From: Streptomyces toxytricini
Lineage (GTDB): Bacteria; Actinomycetota; Actinomycetes; Streptomycetales; Streptomycetaceae
DNA length: 64,000 nt
Reading direction: 5' to 3'
Assembly: GCF_014649915.1 (NCBI RefSeq)
Contig: NZ_BMTY01000021.1
Location: 62,001-126,000, forward strand
Shown here: positions 8,653-16,257 of the stretch, piece by piece
Numbering within the stretch: position 1 is the first letter of the stretch
How the letters are laid out: each line of letters begins with the position of its first letter
Translations under genes and position numbers: made by a program
Notes under the pieces: generated by a model
Told to the model about the DNA's origin: nothing
The model's database searches: none
Seen by the model: the letters and a program-made list of their open reading frames with translations, nothing else

Positions 8653-8691
8653 GGGGGCGGGCAATGGACACATTGTCCACTGCCCGCCCCC
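8653..8691 (-). terminator. Intercistronic hairpin, 18-bp stem
   Basis: Arms 8653-8670 and 8674-8691 pair over 18 positions with one G.U wobble on the minus-strand transcript and a 3-nt loop. It lies 43 nt after the dehydrogenase stop and only 24 nt before the next start codon. There is no U tail. It may terminate or attenuate transcription, or protect mRNA ends. Confidence 0.75.
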
Positions 8692-8733
8692 GTGCGGGGC
8701 CGCGTTGACCGCCCCGGCGGCCGCGGCCCGGCG

Positions 8734-10173
8734 TCAGCCGTCGAGCGAGGTCATCACGTGCTTGATGCGGGTGTAGTCCTCGAAGCCGTACGCGGAGAGG
8801 TCCTTGCCGTAGCCGGACTTCTTGAAGCCGCCGTGCGGCATCTCGGCGACGAGCGGGATGTGGGTGTTGATCCACACGCAGCCGAAGTCGAGGTGCTTGG
8901 ACATGCGCATCGCGCGGGCGTGGTCCTTGGTCCACACGGAGGAGGCGAGGGCGTACTCGACGCCGTTCGCGTACTCCAGCGCCTGGGCCTCGTCCGCGAA
9001 GGACTGGACGGTGATGACCGGGCCGAAGACCTCGTTCTGGACGATCTCGTCGTCCTGCTTGAGGCCGGAGACGACGGTCGGGGCGTAGAAGTAGCCCTTG
9101 TCGCCGACGCGGTGGCCGCCGGCCTCCACCTTGGCGTGCGCCGGGAGGCGGTCGATGAAGCCCGCGACCTGCGCCAGCTGGTTGGGGTTGTTCAGCGGGC
9201 CGTAGAGGACGTCCTCGTCGTCCGGGGCGCCGGTCTTGGTGTCGGCGGCGGCCTTGGCGAGGGCGGCCACGAACTCGTCGTGGACGGACTCGTGCACGAG
9301 GACGCGGGTGGCCGCGGTGCAGTCCTGGCCGGCGTTGAAGTAGCCGGCGACGGCGATGTCCTCGACGGCCTTGGCGATGTCGGCGTCCTCGAAGACCACG
9401 ACCGGGGCCTTGCCGCCGAGCTCCAGGTGGACGCGCTTGACGTCCTTCGAGGCGCTCTCGGCGACCTGCATGCCGGCGCGGACGGAGCCGGTGATGGAGG
9501 CCATCGCCGGGGTGGCGTGCTCGACCATGGCCTTGCCGGTCTCGCGGTCGCCGCAGACGACGTTGAAGACGCCCTTGGGCAGGATCGAGTCGATGATCTC
9601 GGCCATCAGGACGGTCGAGGCGGGGGTGGTGTCCGAGGGCTTGAGCACCACGGTGTTGCCCGCGGCGATCGCCGGGGCGAACTTCCACACGGCCATCATC
9701 ATCGGGTAGTTCCACGGGGCGACCTGGGCGCAGACGCCGACCGGCTCGCGGCGGATGATCGAGGTCATCCCGTCCATGTACTCGCCGGCGGAGCGGCCCT
9801 CCAGCAGGCGGGCCGCGCCCGCGAAGAAGCGGATCTGGTCCACCATCGGGGGCAGCTCCTCGCTGGCGGTCAGGCCCAGCGGCTTGCCGGTGTTCTCCGA
9901 CTCGGCGGCGACCAGCTCGTCGGCGCGCGCCTCGAAGGCGTCGGCGATCTTGAGGAGGGCCTTCTGCCGCTCGGAGGGCGTGGTGTCGCGCCAGCCCGGG
10001 AAGGCGGCCGCGGCGGCGGCCATGGCGGCGTCGACGTCGGCCTGCCCGGACAGCGGGGCGGTGGCGTACACCTCGCCGGTGGCCGGGTTGACCACATCGG
10101 TGGTCCGCCCGTCGGCGGCGTCCTTGAACTCCCCGCCGATGTAGTTGCGCAGACGACGCAGTTCGGTGGTCAC
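8734..10173 (-). CDS. Gamma-aminobutyraldehyde dehydrogenase (NAD-dependent ALDH), copy 2
   Basis: A 479-residue aldehyde dehydrogenase that converts 4-aminobutyraldehyde to GABA. Diagnostic residues are in APWNYPMMMAVWKF, VVLKPSDTTP, LELGGK (catalytic Glu) and NAGQDC (catalytic Cys). The C-terminus has MPHGGFKKSGYGKDLSAY, nearly the same as in copy 1 ([18 protein letters not shown]). The start is the GTG at 10173, ten bases after AGGAG; longer in-frame starts lack such a site. It is divergent from the Lrp-type regulator, which is its likely controller. A strong hairpin separates it from the binding-protein gene downstream. Confidence 0.9.
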   Translation of the reverse strand: MTTELRRLRNYIGGEFKDAADGRTTDVVNPATGEVYATAPLSGQADVDAAMAAAAAAFPGWRDTTPSERQKALLKIADAFEARADELVAAESENTGKPLGLTASEELPPMVDQIRFFAGAARLLEGRSAGEYMDGMTSIIRREPVGVCAQVAPWNYPMMMAVWKFAPAIAAGNTVVLKPSDTTPASTVLMAEIIDSILPKGVFNVVCGDRETGKAMVEHATPAMASITGSVRAGMQVAESASKDVKRVHLELGGKAPVVVFEDADIAKAVEDIAVAGYFNAGQDCTAATRVLVHESVHDEFVAALAKAAADTKTGAPDDEDVLYGPLNNPNQLAQVAGFIDRLPAHAKVEAGGHRVGDKGYFYAPTVVSGLKQDDEIVQNEVFGPVITVQSFADEAQALEYANGVEYALASSVWTKDHARAMRMSKHLDFGCVWINTHIPLVAEMPHGGFKKSGYGKDLSAYGFEDYTRIKHVMTSLDG

Positions 10174-10342
10174 TACAGCCACACTCCTGATCACATGTCC
10201 AATGATTGAGACGAATCCCAAGCCTAGCCTCTCGGCGGACGCTTTCGACAGGGCCGCCCACCACCAACTACGAAATCAGTAAGATCCGGATGCCAGAACA
10301 ACGGATTTCATTGGTTTCATCTTGCGGAACGGAGGACTCCTC
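10174..10342. promoter_or_regulatory. Divergent control region between ALDH copy 2 and the Lrp regulator
   Basis: The 169-bp spacer is the natural binding place for the adjacent Lrp/AsnC regulator. On the plus strand it contains a direct-repeat-like TTCATTGG-TTTCATC around 10306-10320. Near the dehydrogenase start lies ATTGGACATG, whose GGACA core recurs in the hairpin at 8653-8691. Operator assignment is inference only. Confidence 0.4.
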
Positions 10343-10846
10343 GTGCAGAGTGAGGTCGTGGTCAGTCGAAGCGCAGATTCCAGGAACAGGCAGCCGTCCC
10401 CTTCGGTCGATGCTGTGTCGCTGGCGATCATCGAGCAACTGCAGGAGGACGGACGCCGTCCCTACGCGGCGATCGGCAAGGCCGTGGGCCTGTCGGAGGC
10501 CGCCGTGCGCCAGCGCGTGCAGAAGCTGCTCGACCAGGGCGTCATGCAGATCGTCGCCGTCACCGACCCGCTCACCGTGGGCCTGCGGCGCCAGGCCATG
10601 GTCGGCATCAACGTCGAGGGCGACGTCGACCCGGTGGCCGACGCACTGACCCAGATGGCCGAGTGCGAGTACGTGGTGATGACCGCGGGCTCCTTCGACC
10701 TGATGGTGGAGATCGTCTGCGAGGACGACGACCACCTGCTGGAGACGATCAACAAGAAGATCCGCGCCCTCCCCGGCGTGCGATCCACCGAAAGCTTCGT
10801 TTACCTGAAGCTGAAGAAGCAGACCTACATGTGGGGAACCCGATAA
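10343..10846 (+). CDS. Lrp/AsnC family transcriptional regulator
   Basis: A 167-residue regulator. The N-terminal helix-turn-helix spans about residues 20-65, with DAVSLAIIEQLQEDGRR, then AIGKAVGLSEAAVRQR. The C-terminal RAM ligand-binding domain includes VMTAGSFDLMVEIVCEDD and ends with the STESFVYLKLKKQTY strand. The start is the GTG at 10343, eight bases after GGAGG. Its stop is two bases before the aminotransferase start, so both are in one operon. It is divergent from the aminobutyraldehyde dehydrogenase gene. Control of polyamine/GABA genes in response to an amine or amino acid is inferred from this layout. Confidence 0.9.
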   Translation: MQSEVVVSRSADSRNRQPSPSVDAVSLAIIEQLQEDGRRPYAAIGKAVGLSEAAVRQRVQKLLDQGVMQIVAVTDPLTVGLRRQAMVGINVEGDVDPVADALTQMAECEYVVMTAGSFDLMVEIVCEDDDHLLETINKKIRALPGVRSTESFVYLKLKKQTYMWGTR

Positions 10847-10848
10847 CC

Positions 10849-12210
10849 GTGACCCAGGACCTGTCCAAAACCGCGTACGACCACCTGTGGATGCACTTCA
10901 CCCGGATGTCGTCGTACGAGAACTCCCCCGTCCCCACGATCGTGCGCGGCGAGGGCACCTACATCTACGACGACAAGGGCAAGCGCTACCTCGACGGCCT
11001 TGCCGGCCTCTTCGTGGTCAACGCCGGTCACGGCCGCAAGGAGCTCGCCGAGGTCGCCTACAAGCAGGCCCAGGAGCTCGCGTTCTTCCCCGTGTGGTCC
11101 TACGCCCACCCCAAGGCCGTGGAGCTCGCCGAGCGCCTCGCGGACTACGCCCCGGGCGACCTGAACAAGGTGTTCTTCACCACCGGCGGCGGCGAGGCCG
11201 TCGAGACCGCCTGGAAGCTCGCCAAGCAGTACTACAAGCTCAAGGGCAAGCCGACCAAGTACAAGGTCATCTCCCGCGCGGTCGCCTACCACGGCACCCC
11301 GCAGGGCGCCCTGTCCATCACCGGCCTGCCGGCCCTCAAGGCCCCCTTCGAGCCGCTGGTCCCCGGCGCGCACAAGGTGCCGAACACCAACATCTACCGC
11401 GCCCCGATCCACGGCGACGACCCCGAGGCCTTCGGCCGCTGGTGCGCCGACCAGATCGAGCAGCAGATCCTCTTCGAGGGCGCCGACACCGTCGCCGCCG
11501 TCTTCCTGGAGCCGGTGCAGAACGCCGGCGGCTGCTTCCCGCCGCCGCCCGGGTACTTCCAGCGGGTCCGCGAGATCTGCGACGCCTACGACGTGCTCCT
11601 CGTCTCCGACGAGACGATCTGCGCCTTCGGCCGCCTCGGCACGATGTTCGCCTGCGACAAGTTCGGCTACGTACCGGACATGATCACCTGCGCGAAGGGC
11701 ATGACCTCGGGCTACTCCCCCATCGGCGCCTGCATCGTCTCCGACCGCGTCGCCGAGCCCTTCTACAAGGGAAACAACACCTTCCTGCACGGCTACACCT
11801 TCGGCGGACACCCGGTGTCCTCCGCGGTGGCCCTCGCCAACCTCGACATCTTCGACAAGGAAGGCCTCAACCAGCACGTGCTGGACAACGAGGGCGCCTT
11901 CCTGAAGACCCTCCAGAAGCTGCACGACCTGCCGATCGTCGGCGACGTCCGCGGCAACGGGTACTTCTACGGCATCGAGCTCGTCAAGGACAAGACCACC
12001 AAGGAGTCCTTCTCCGACGAGGAGACCGAGCGCGTCCTGTACGGCTTCCTCTCCAAGGCGCTCTTCGACAACGGCCTCTACTGCCGGGCCGACGACCGCG
12101 GCGACCCGGTCGTGCAGCTGGCCCCCCCGCTGATCGCGGACCAGGGCACCTTCGACGAGATCGAGGGGATCCTGCGCTCGGTGCTCACCGAGGCGTGGAG
12201 CAAGCTGTAA
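10849..12210 (+). CDS. PLP-dependent class III aminotransferase (putrescine/GABA type)
   Basis: A 453-residue fold-type I aminotransferase that moves an amino group from an omega-amine such as putrescine or GABA to a keto acid. Features are TTGGGEAVETAWKLA (phosphate-binding region), AYHGTPQGALS, the Asp of VSDETICAFGR that contacts the pyridine nitrogen, and the Schiff-base Lys in ITCAKGMTSGYSP. The start is the GTG at 10849, two bases after the regulator's stop, implying translational coupling. With the aldehyde dehydrogenases it would form a putrescine to aminobutyraldehyde to GABA route. Putrescine and GABA cannot be told apart as substrate from sequence alone. Confidence 0.88.
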   Translation: MTQDLSKTAYDHLWMHFTRMSSYENSPVPTIVRGEGTYIYDDKGKRYLDGLAGLFVVNAGHGRKELAEVAYKQAQELAFFPVWSYAHPKAVELAERLADYAPGDLNKVFFTTGGGEAVETAWKLAKQYYKLKGKPTKYKVISRAVAYHGTPQGALSITGLPALKAPFEPLVPGAHKVPNTNIYRAPIHGDDPEAFGRWCADQIEQQILFEGADTVAAVFLEPVQNAGGCFPPPPGYFQRVREICDAYDVLLVSDETICAFGRLGTMFACDKFGYVPDMITCAKGMTSGYSPIGACIVSDRVAEPFYKGNNTFLHGYTFGGHPVSSAVALANLDIFDKEGLNQHVLDNEGAFLKTLQKLHDLPIVGDVRGNGYFYGIELVKDKTTKESFSDEETERVLYGFLSKALFDNGLYCRADDRGDPVVQLAPPLIADQGTFDEIEGILRSVLTEAWSKL

Positions 12211-12232
12211 GCGGACCCCCAGGACCGTAGGC

Positions 12233-12280
12233 CACGGCCCGGGTGCCCCGTTCGAGTGGGAACGGGGCACCCGGGCCGTG
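12233..12280 (+). terminator. Terminator hairpin, 21-bp perfect stem
   Basis: Arms 12233-12253 and 12260-12280 are exact inverted copies with a 6-nt loop (GAGTGG), starting 22 bp after the aminotransferase stop. It closes the regulator-aminotransferase operon. There is no clear U tract, as is common in Streptomyces. Confidence 0.9.
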
Positions 12281-12378
12281 TGCTGTCGGAATTCCCGACC
12301 TTCATCTCCTTACATCTCAGTGCGGGCGCCAGTGACCGAAGGGGTCCCGCTTCGTTCCCCCGGACGGAGGTGTACGCC

Positions 12379-13128
12379 ATGGAGGCTCCACCGGACAGCG
12401 ACGTGCTCTGCGCACGGTCCGTGCACTACTCCCACGACGGCTCGCCCGGCATCGCCGGAGTCTCGGTCGCCGTCCGCAGGGGCGAGGTCCTCGCCGTGAC
12501 CGGACCGCGCGGAAGCGGCAAGACCACGCTGCTGCACTGCCTCGGCGGCCGGCTGGTCCCCCGGGACGGCGAGGTCTGGTTCGACGGCGTGCCCGTCCAC
12601 TCCATGGGCGCCCTCGCACGCGAACGGCTGCGGCGCGACCGGTTCGGCTGGATCGGCCCGGAGCCGGCGCTGCTGCCCGAACTCACCGTCTGGGAGAACG
12701 CCGCCCTGCCGCTGCTCGTCGCCGGTACCGCGCACCGCACCGCCAAGCGGACCGCCTGCGAGTGGCTCGACCGCCTCGACATCGGCGGCCTGGCCCGCAG
12801 GCGGCCCGGCGCCCTGACCCGCGCCGAGGCCCAGCGCGCCGCCCTCGCCCGGGCCCTCGTCCACGAGCCCGCCGTCGTCTTCGCCGACGAGCCGACCGCG
12901 CCCCTGCACCGCGCCGAACGGGCCATGCTGCTGCGCACCCTCACCACGGCGGCCCGCTCCCACGGCATCACCGTCGTCCTCGCCAGCCACGACGAGGAGA
13001 CCGCGGCCGCCGCCGACCGGTGCCTCCCCCTCCTCGACGGCCGCCCCGCTGCAGACCCCACCGCCGCGGGCCCCGGCGCGCCCGGCGACACCCCGGAAGG
13101 CCAGGCCGCGTGCTCGCTCTCCGCCTGA
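12379..13128 (+). CDS. ABC transporter ATP-binding protein with degenerate signature motif
   Basis: A 249-residue ATPase of the MacB/LolD/FtsE type by overall layout. Walker A GPRGSGKTT and Walker B VVFADEPT are intact, and the H-loop His is present in LASHDEE. The LSGGQ signature is replaced by LTRAEAQR, the expected Gln of the Q-loop region is not apparent (WIGPEPALLPELT), and the D-loop reads PLHRAE where NLD is usual. The start is the ATG at 12379, nine bases after GGAGG. It overlaps the downstream membrane-protein gene by 19 bp, so the two form one unit. The substrate is unknown, and ATP hydrolysis may be impaired. Confidence 0.82.
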   Translation: MEAPPDSDVLCARSVHYSHDGSPGIAGVSVAVRRGEVLAVTGPRGSGKTTLLHCLGGRLVPRDGEVWFDGVPVHSMGALARERLRRDRFGWIGPEPALLPELTVWENAALPLLVAGTAHRTAKRTACEWLDRLDIGGLARRRPGALTRAEAQRAALARALVHEPAVVFADEPTAPLHRAERAMLLRTLTTAARSHGITVVLASHDEETAAAADRCLPLLDGRPAADPTAAGPGAPGDTPEGQAACSLSA

Positions 13129-14183
13129 CCCGCGGCTCCCGGCCGCTCGTCCAGCTGCGCCGCCTGCTCGTCGCCGCCGCAGCCGCCGGCAGCGGCTTCC
13201 TGCTGCTGTACGTGCTCGCCGAGGCCGCGGCCCGGCCGGCCGGATCGTTCCCGCGCCTTCTGTGGGCGCTGCTCCCGCTCGCCGCCACCGTGCACCTCGC
13301 CGTCCGCACCGCCCGCACCGACCCCGCCACCCGCCCCCGGGAGGGCATGGACGCGGTCGGGCTCGGGCCGCTGCACCTCGCGCTGGCCGCCGCCGTCTCC
13401 ACCGCCGTCGCCTGCACCCTCGGCAGCGCCGTCGCCCTCGCCGCCTTCCTCCACCTGCGCGGCAACCTCGGCGGACTCCCCTTCGACGGCGCGGGCGCCG
13501 CCCTGCTCCACGCCGACCGTCCGCTGCCGCTCGCCGCCGCCCTCACCCTGCTGTCCCTCACCCCCCTCGCCGCCGCAGCAGCCGCCGCGGCGCTCGCACT
13601 GCGCCCCCGCACCCCCGCCGCACCGGCGGCCGGGCTGCCCTGGGGCATCGCCCTCGCCGCCTGCGGGCTCGCCGTCCTCGGCCACGCCGGACCCGGCGGC
13701 CGCGCCCTCCCGGCCGGCTGGGCGCTCACCGCCGCCGGGCTGGCCCTCGCCGGGCCGGGGCTCGCGTACGCCTGCGGCGCCCTGGTCCAGGCCGTCCGCC
13801 CCGGCGCCCTCCGGCTGCTCGCCGGGCGCACCCTCCAGGAGGAGGCGCCCCGGCTGGGCCGCCCCCTCGGCGTCCTGTGCGCGGCCGGCACCGCCGCTAT
13901 CGCCGCCGCCCTGCCCGGCCGGGGCGGCATCGGCGCCCCGCTGGGTCCGCTGACCGGCCCCGCCTTCGCGCTCACCGTCCTGTGCGCGGCCGCCACCCTG
14001 CTCGCCGCCGCCGTAGAGGTCCGCCAGTCCCGCGCCGCGAGCCGGGCCGCGCTCGCCGACCTCGGCGCCCCCGGCAGCGTGCTGCGCACCGCCGCCACCG
14101 TGCGGGCCGCCGCCCTGCTCGCCGTCTGCCTGCCCGTCTGCTGGGGCGTCGCCCGGCTGACCTCCCTGGCGCTGACCGGCTGA
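13110..14183 (+). CDS. ABC transporter membrane protein partner (unrecognised family)
   Basis: A 357-residue, very Ala/Leu-rich membrane protein with roughly seven to eight hydrophobic segments, beginning with LLVAAAAAGSGFLLLYVLAE near residue 20. The start is the GTG at 13110, nine bases after GGAAGG and inside the end of the ATPase gene. The cytosolic stretch VEVRQSRAASRAALADLGAPG before the last helix resembles the coupling region of FtsX-like permeases. I cannot match it to a named family. Role as the channel half of the exporter is inferred from gene overlap. Confidence 0.75.
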   Translation: MLALRLTRGSRPLVQLRRLLVAAAAAGSGFLLLYVLAEAAARPAGSFPRLLWALLPLAATVHLAVRTARTDPATRPREGMDAVGLGPLHLALAAAVSTAVACTLGSAVALAAFLHLRGNLGGLPFDGAGAALLHADRPLPLAAALTLLSLTPLAAAAAAAALALRPRTPAAPAAGLPWGIALAACGLAVLGHAGPGGRALPAGWALTAAGLALAGPGLAYACGALVQAVRPGALRLLAGRTLQEEAPRLGRPLGVLCAAGTAAIAAALPGRGGIGAPLGPLTGPAFALTVLCAAATLLAAAVEVRQSRAASRAALADLGAPGSVLRTAATVRAAALLAVCLPVCWGVARLTSLALTG

Positions 14184-14296
14184 CCGCTCCCCCGCGGGCA
14201 CCTCGGGACGAAACGGCCGTACGAGGCAACCTCCCGGGGCGTTCCGCACGTCTGGCAGTGGTACGCACAACTTGCCGGAAGTGATCGGAGCCCTCG

Positions 14297-15229
14297 GTGC
14301 TCATAGGCCTGCTGACCGCGATAGCGGCGTCCATCTGCTACGGCACGGGATCCGTCCTGCAAGCCGTCGGCTCGCGCCGGGCGGCCCGGGCCATGCCCGC
14401 GGACGCGGGGGTGACCGCGCACGGCGGCCCGAACCTGTCGTCGACCGCGAAGGCGGCGATGACCTGGGAGTTCATCGTCGGCACCATCCTGGACTTCGCG
14501 GGCTTCGGCCTCGGCGCGCTCGCCTCGCGGATGCTGCCCCTCTTCCTGTCCCAGACCGTCATCAGCGCGAACCTCGTCATCACCGCGGTGCTCAGCGTGC
14601 GGATGCTCGGCATCCGGCTGACCCGCAAGGAGTGGGTCTCCATCGGCGTGGTCTGCACGGCCCTCGTGCTGCTCGCCAGCGCCGCCGGGCACGAGGGCGG
14701 CCACCACGCCCCCATCGCCACCCACTGGTGGCTGCTCGCCGTGACGGCCCTGATCATCGTGGGCGGCACGGTCGCGGTCCGGCTCCTCGGCGGGCGGGCC
14801 GCCATCCTCGCCGGCCTGCTCTCCGGCCTCGCCTTCGGCGCCCTCGGCGTCGGGGTCCGCATCCTGAACGGCATCGACCCGTTCGACCCGGCCGCCCTGC
14901 TCACCGACCCCGCCCTGTACGCGATCGTCCTCGCCGGCGCCGGCGGCATGTACCTGCACACCGTCGCCCTGCAGATCGGCTCCGTGAACGGGGCGACGGC
15001 CGCGCTCGTCGTCGGCGAGACCGTCCTGCCCGGAGCGATCGGCGTGCTGTGGCTCGGCGACGCCTCCCGGCCGGGCCTGGCCTGGCTCGCCGTGACCGGC
15101 TTCGTCCTCGCCGTCGCGGGCGCGGTCGCCGTCGCCTGGTACGGCAACCACGACGGCGCCGACCCGGCCGCAGCCGGCCCCGCGGCCGACCCGGCCGCCC
15201 CGGCCCGGGAGCCCGCCGGCGTGAGCTAG
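14297..15229 (+). CDS. DMT superfamily permease (EamA-like)
   Basis: A 310-residue transporter with about nine to ten hydrophobic helices, starting MLIGLLTAIAASICYGTGSVLQA. An internal duplication typical of drug/metabolite transporters is suggested by LLSGLAFGALGVGVR in the second half. The last 30 residues are hydrophilic and rich in Ala, Pro and Asp. The start is the GTG at 14297, six bases after GGAG. Its stop codon overlaps the stop of the convergent ABC ATPase gene at the CTAG at 15226-15229, leaving no room for a separate terminator. The substrate is unknown. Confidence 0.82.
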   Translation: MLIGLLTAIAASICYGTGSVLQAVGSRRAARAMPADAGVTAHGGPNLSSTAKAAMTWEFIVGTILDFAGFGLGALASRMLPLFLSQTVISANLVITAVLSVRMLGIRLTRKEWVSIGVVCTALVLLASAAGHEGGHHAPIATHWWLLAVTALIIVGGTVAVRLLGGRAAILAGLLSGLAFGALGVGVRILNGIDPFDPAALLTDPALYAIVLAGAGGMYLHTVALQIGSVNGATAALVVGETVLPGAIGVLWLGDASRPGLAWLAVTGFVLAVAGAVAVAWYGNHDGADPAAAGPAADPAAPAREPAGVS

Positions 15230-16257
15230 GGCGCCTGGGAGGCGGGGATGACGACGACCTCCGACGGGGCGAACGCCACCGCCACCCGGTCCCCCGGGGC
15301 CGGCGCCCCGGCCAGGTCGCACTCGGCCTCCAGGGCCGGCCCGCCCGCCGGCCGCAGCCGCAGCGCCACGTGCGCACCGCGGAAGGTCCGCGATTCCACC
15401 TCGCAGGCCAGCCCGTCCGCGGCGAGCCGGACGCCCGCCGGGCGGACCAGCAGCCGGTGGTCCCCCCGCGGGGAGTCCTCCGGCACCGGGACCTCGCCCC
15501 ACGGGGTGACCGCGGACCCGTCGGAGACCGTCGCGGGGACGACGTTGTCGAAGCCGAGGAAGCGCGCCACGAACTCGGAGGCCGGCCGCTGCCACACCTC
15601 CAGCGGGGTGCCCGCCTGCGCGATGCGGCCCTCCCGCATCACCACCACCCGGTCTGCCAGGGCGAACGCCTCGCCCTGGTCGTGCGTGACGGCCAGCACC
15701 GTGGTGCCCAGGCGGGTGAACAGCTCCCGCAGCTCCACCACGAGGCGCTCGCGCAGCCCCCGGTCCAGCTGGCCCAGCGGCTCGTCCAGCATCAGCAGGC
15801 GCGGCGACGGCGCGAGCGCCCGCGCCAGGGCGACCCGCTGCTGCTCGCCGCCGGACAGCGAGGACACCGGCCGCCGCCCCGCCCCGGGCAGCCCGACGAG
15901 CTCCAGCAGCTCGGCCACCCGGGCCTGCTGCGCGGCGCGGGAGGCGCCCTGCATGCGCAGCCCGAACGCGACGTTCCCGCCGACGTCCCGGTGCGGGAAC
16001 AGCTGGTGGTCCTGGAACATCAGGCCCACCCCGCGGCGGTGTGCGGGCACCCGCGCCTGGTCGGCTCCGCCGAGCAGCACCCGGCCCTCCGACACCGGCT
16101 GGAGCCCGGCGACGACCCGCAGCAACGTGGACTTGCCGCTGCCGCTGGGGCCGAGGACGCACACCGTCTCGTGCTCGGCGACCTCCAGGTCGACGCCGTC
16201 CACGGCGGCGCGTCCGCCGAAGCGGACCGACACCCCGGCCAGTTCGAGCAGGGTCAT
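15226..16257 (-). CDS. ABC transporter ATP-binding protein, thiamine-type importer
   Basis: A 343-residue ATPase of the CysA/FbpC/PotA group. Walker A GPSGSGKST is at residues 36-44, followed by the Q-loop LMFQDHQLFPHRD, signature SLSGGEQQR, Walker B LLMLDEP and H-loop AVTHDQ. About 100 C-terminal residues form a TOBE-like domain that ends EVVVIPASQAP. The start ATG at 16257 shares one base with the stop codon of the permease gene upstream (TGATG on the minus strand), so translation is coupled. The thiamine assignment comes from the TPP riboswitch ahead of the operon. Confidence 0.9.
   Translation of the reverse strand: MTLLELAGVSVRFGGRAAVDGVDLEVAEHETVCVLGPSGSGKSTLLRVVAGLQPVSEGRVLLGGADQARVPAHRRGVGLMFQDHQLFPHRDVGGNVAFGLRMQGASRAAQQARVAELLELVGLPGAGRRPVSSLSGGEQQRVALARALAPSPRLLMLDEPLGQLDRGLRERLVVELRELFTRLGTTVLAVTHDQGEAFALADRVVVMREGRIAQAGTPLEVWQRPASEFVARFLGFDNVVPATVSDGSAVTPWGEVPVPEDSPRGDHRLLVRPAGVRLAADGLACEVESRTFRGAHVALRLRPAGGPALEAECDLAGAPAPGDRVAVAFAPSEVVVIPASQAP

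Noticed and set aside
12256-12378. Upstream extension of the ABC ATPase frame to 12256
   Set aside because: It would start inside the terminator hairpin of the aminotransferase gene. The ATG at 12379 has a well-placed GGAGG.
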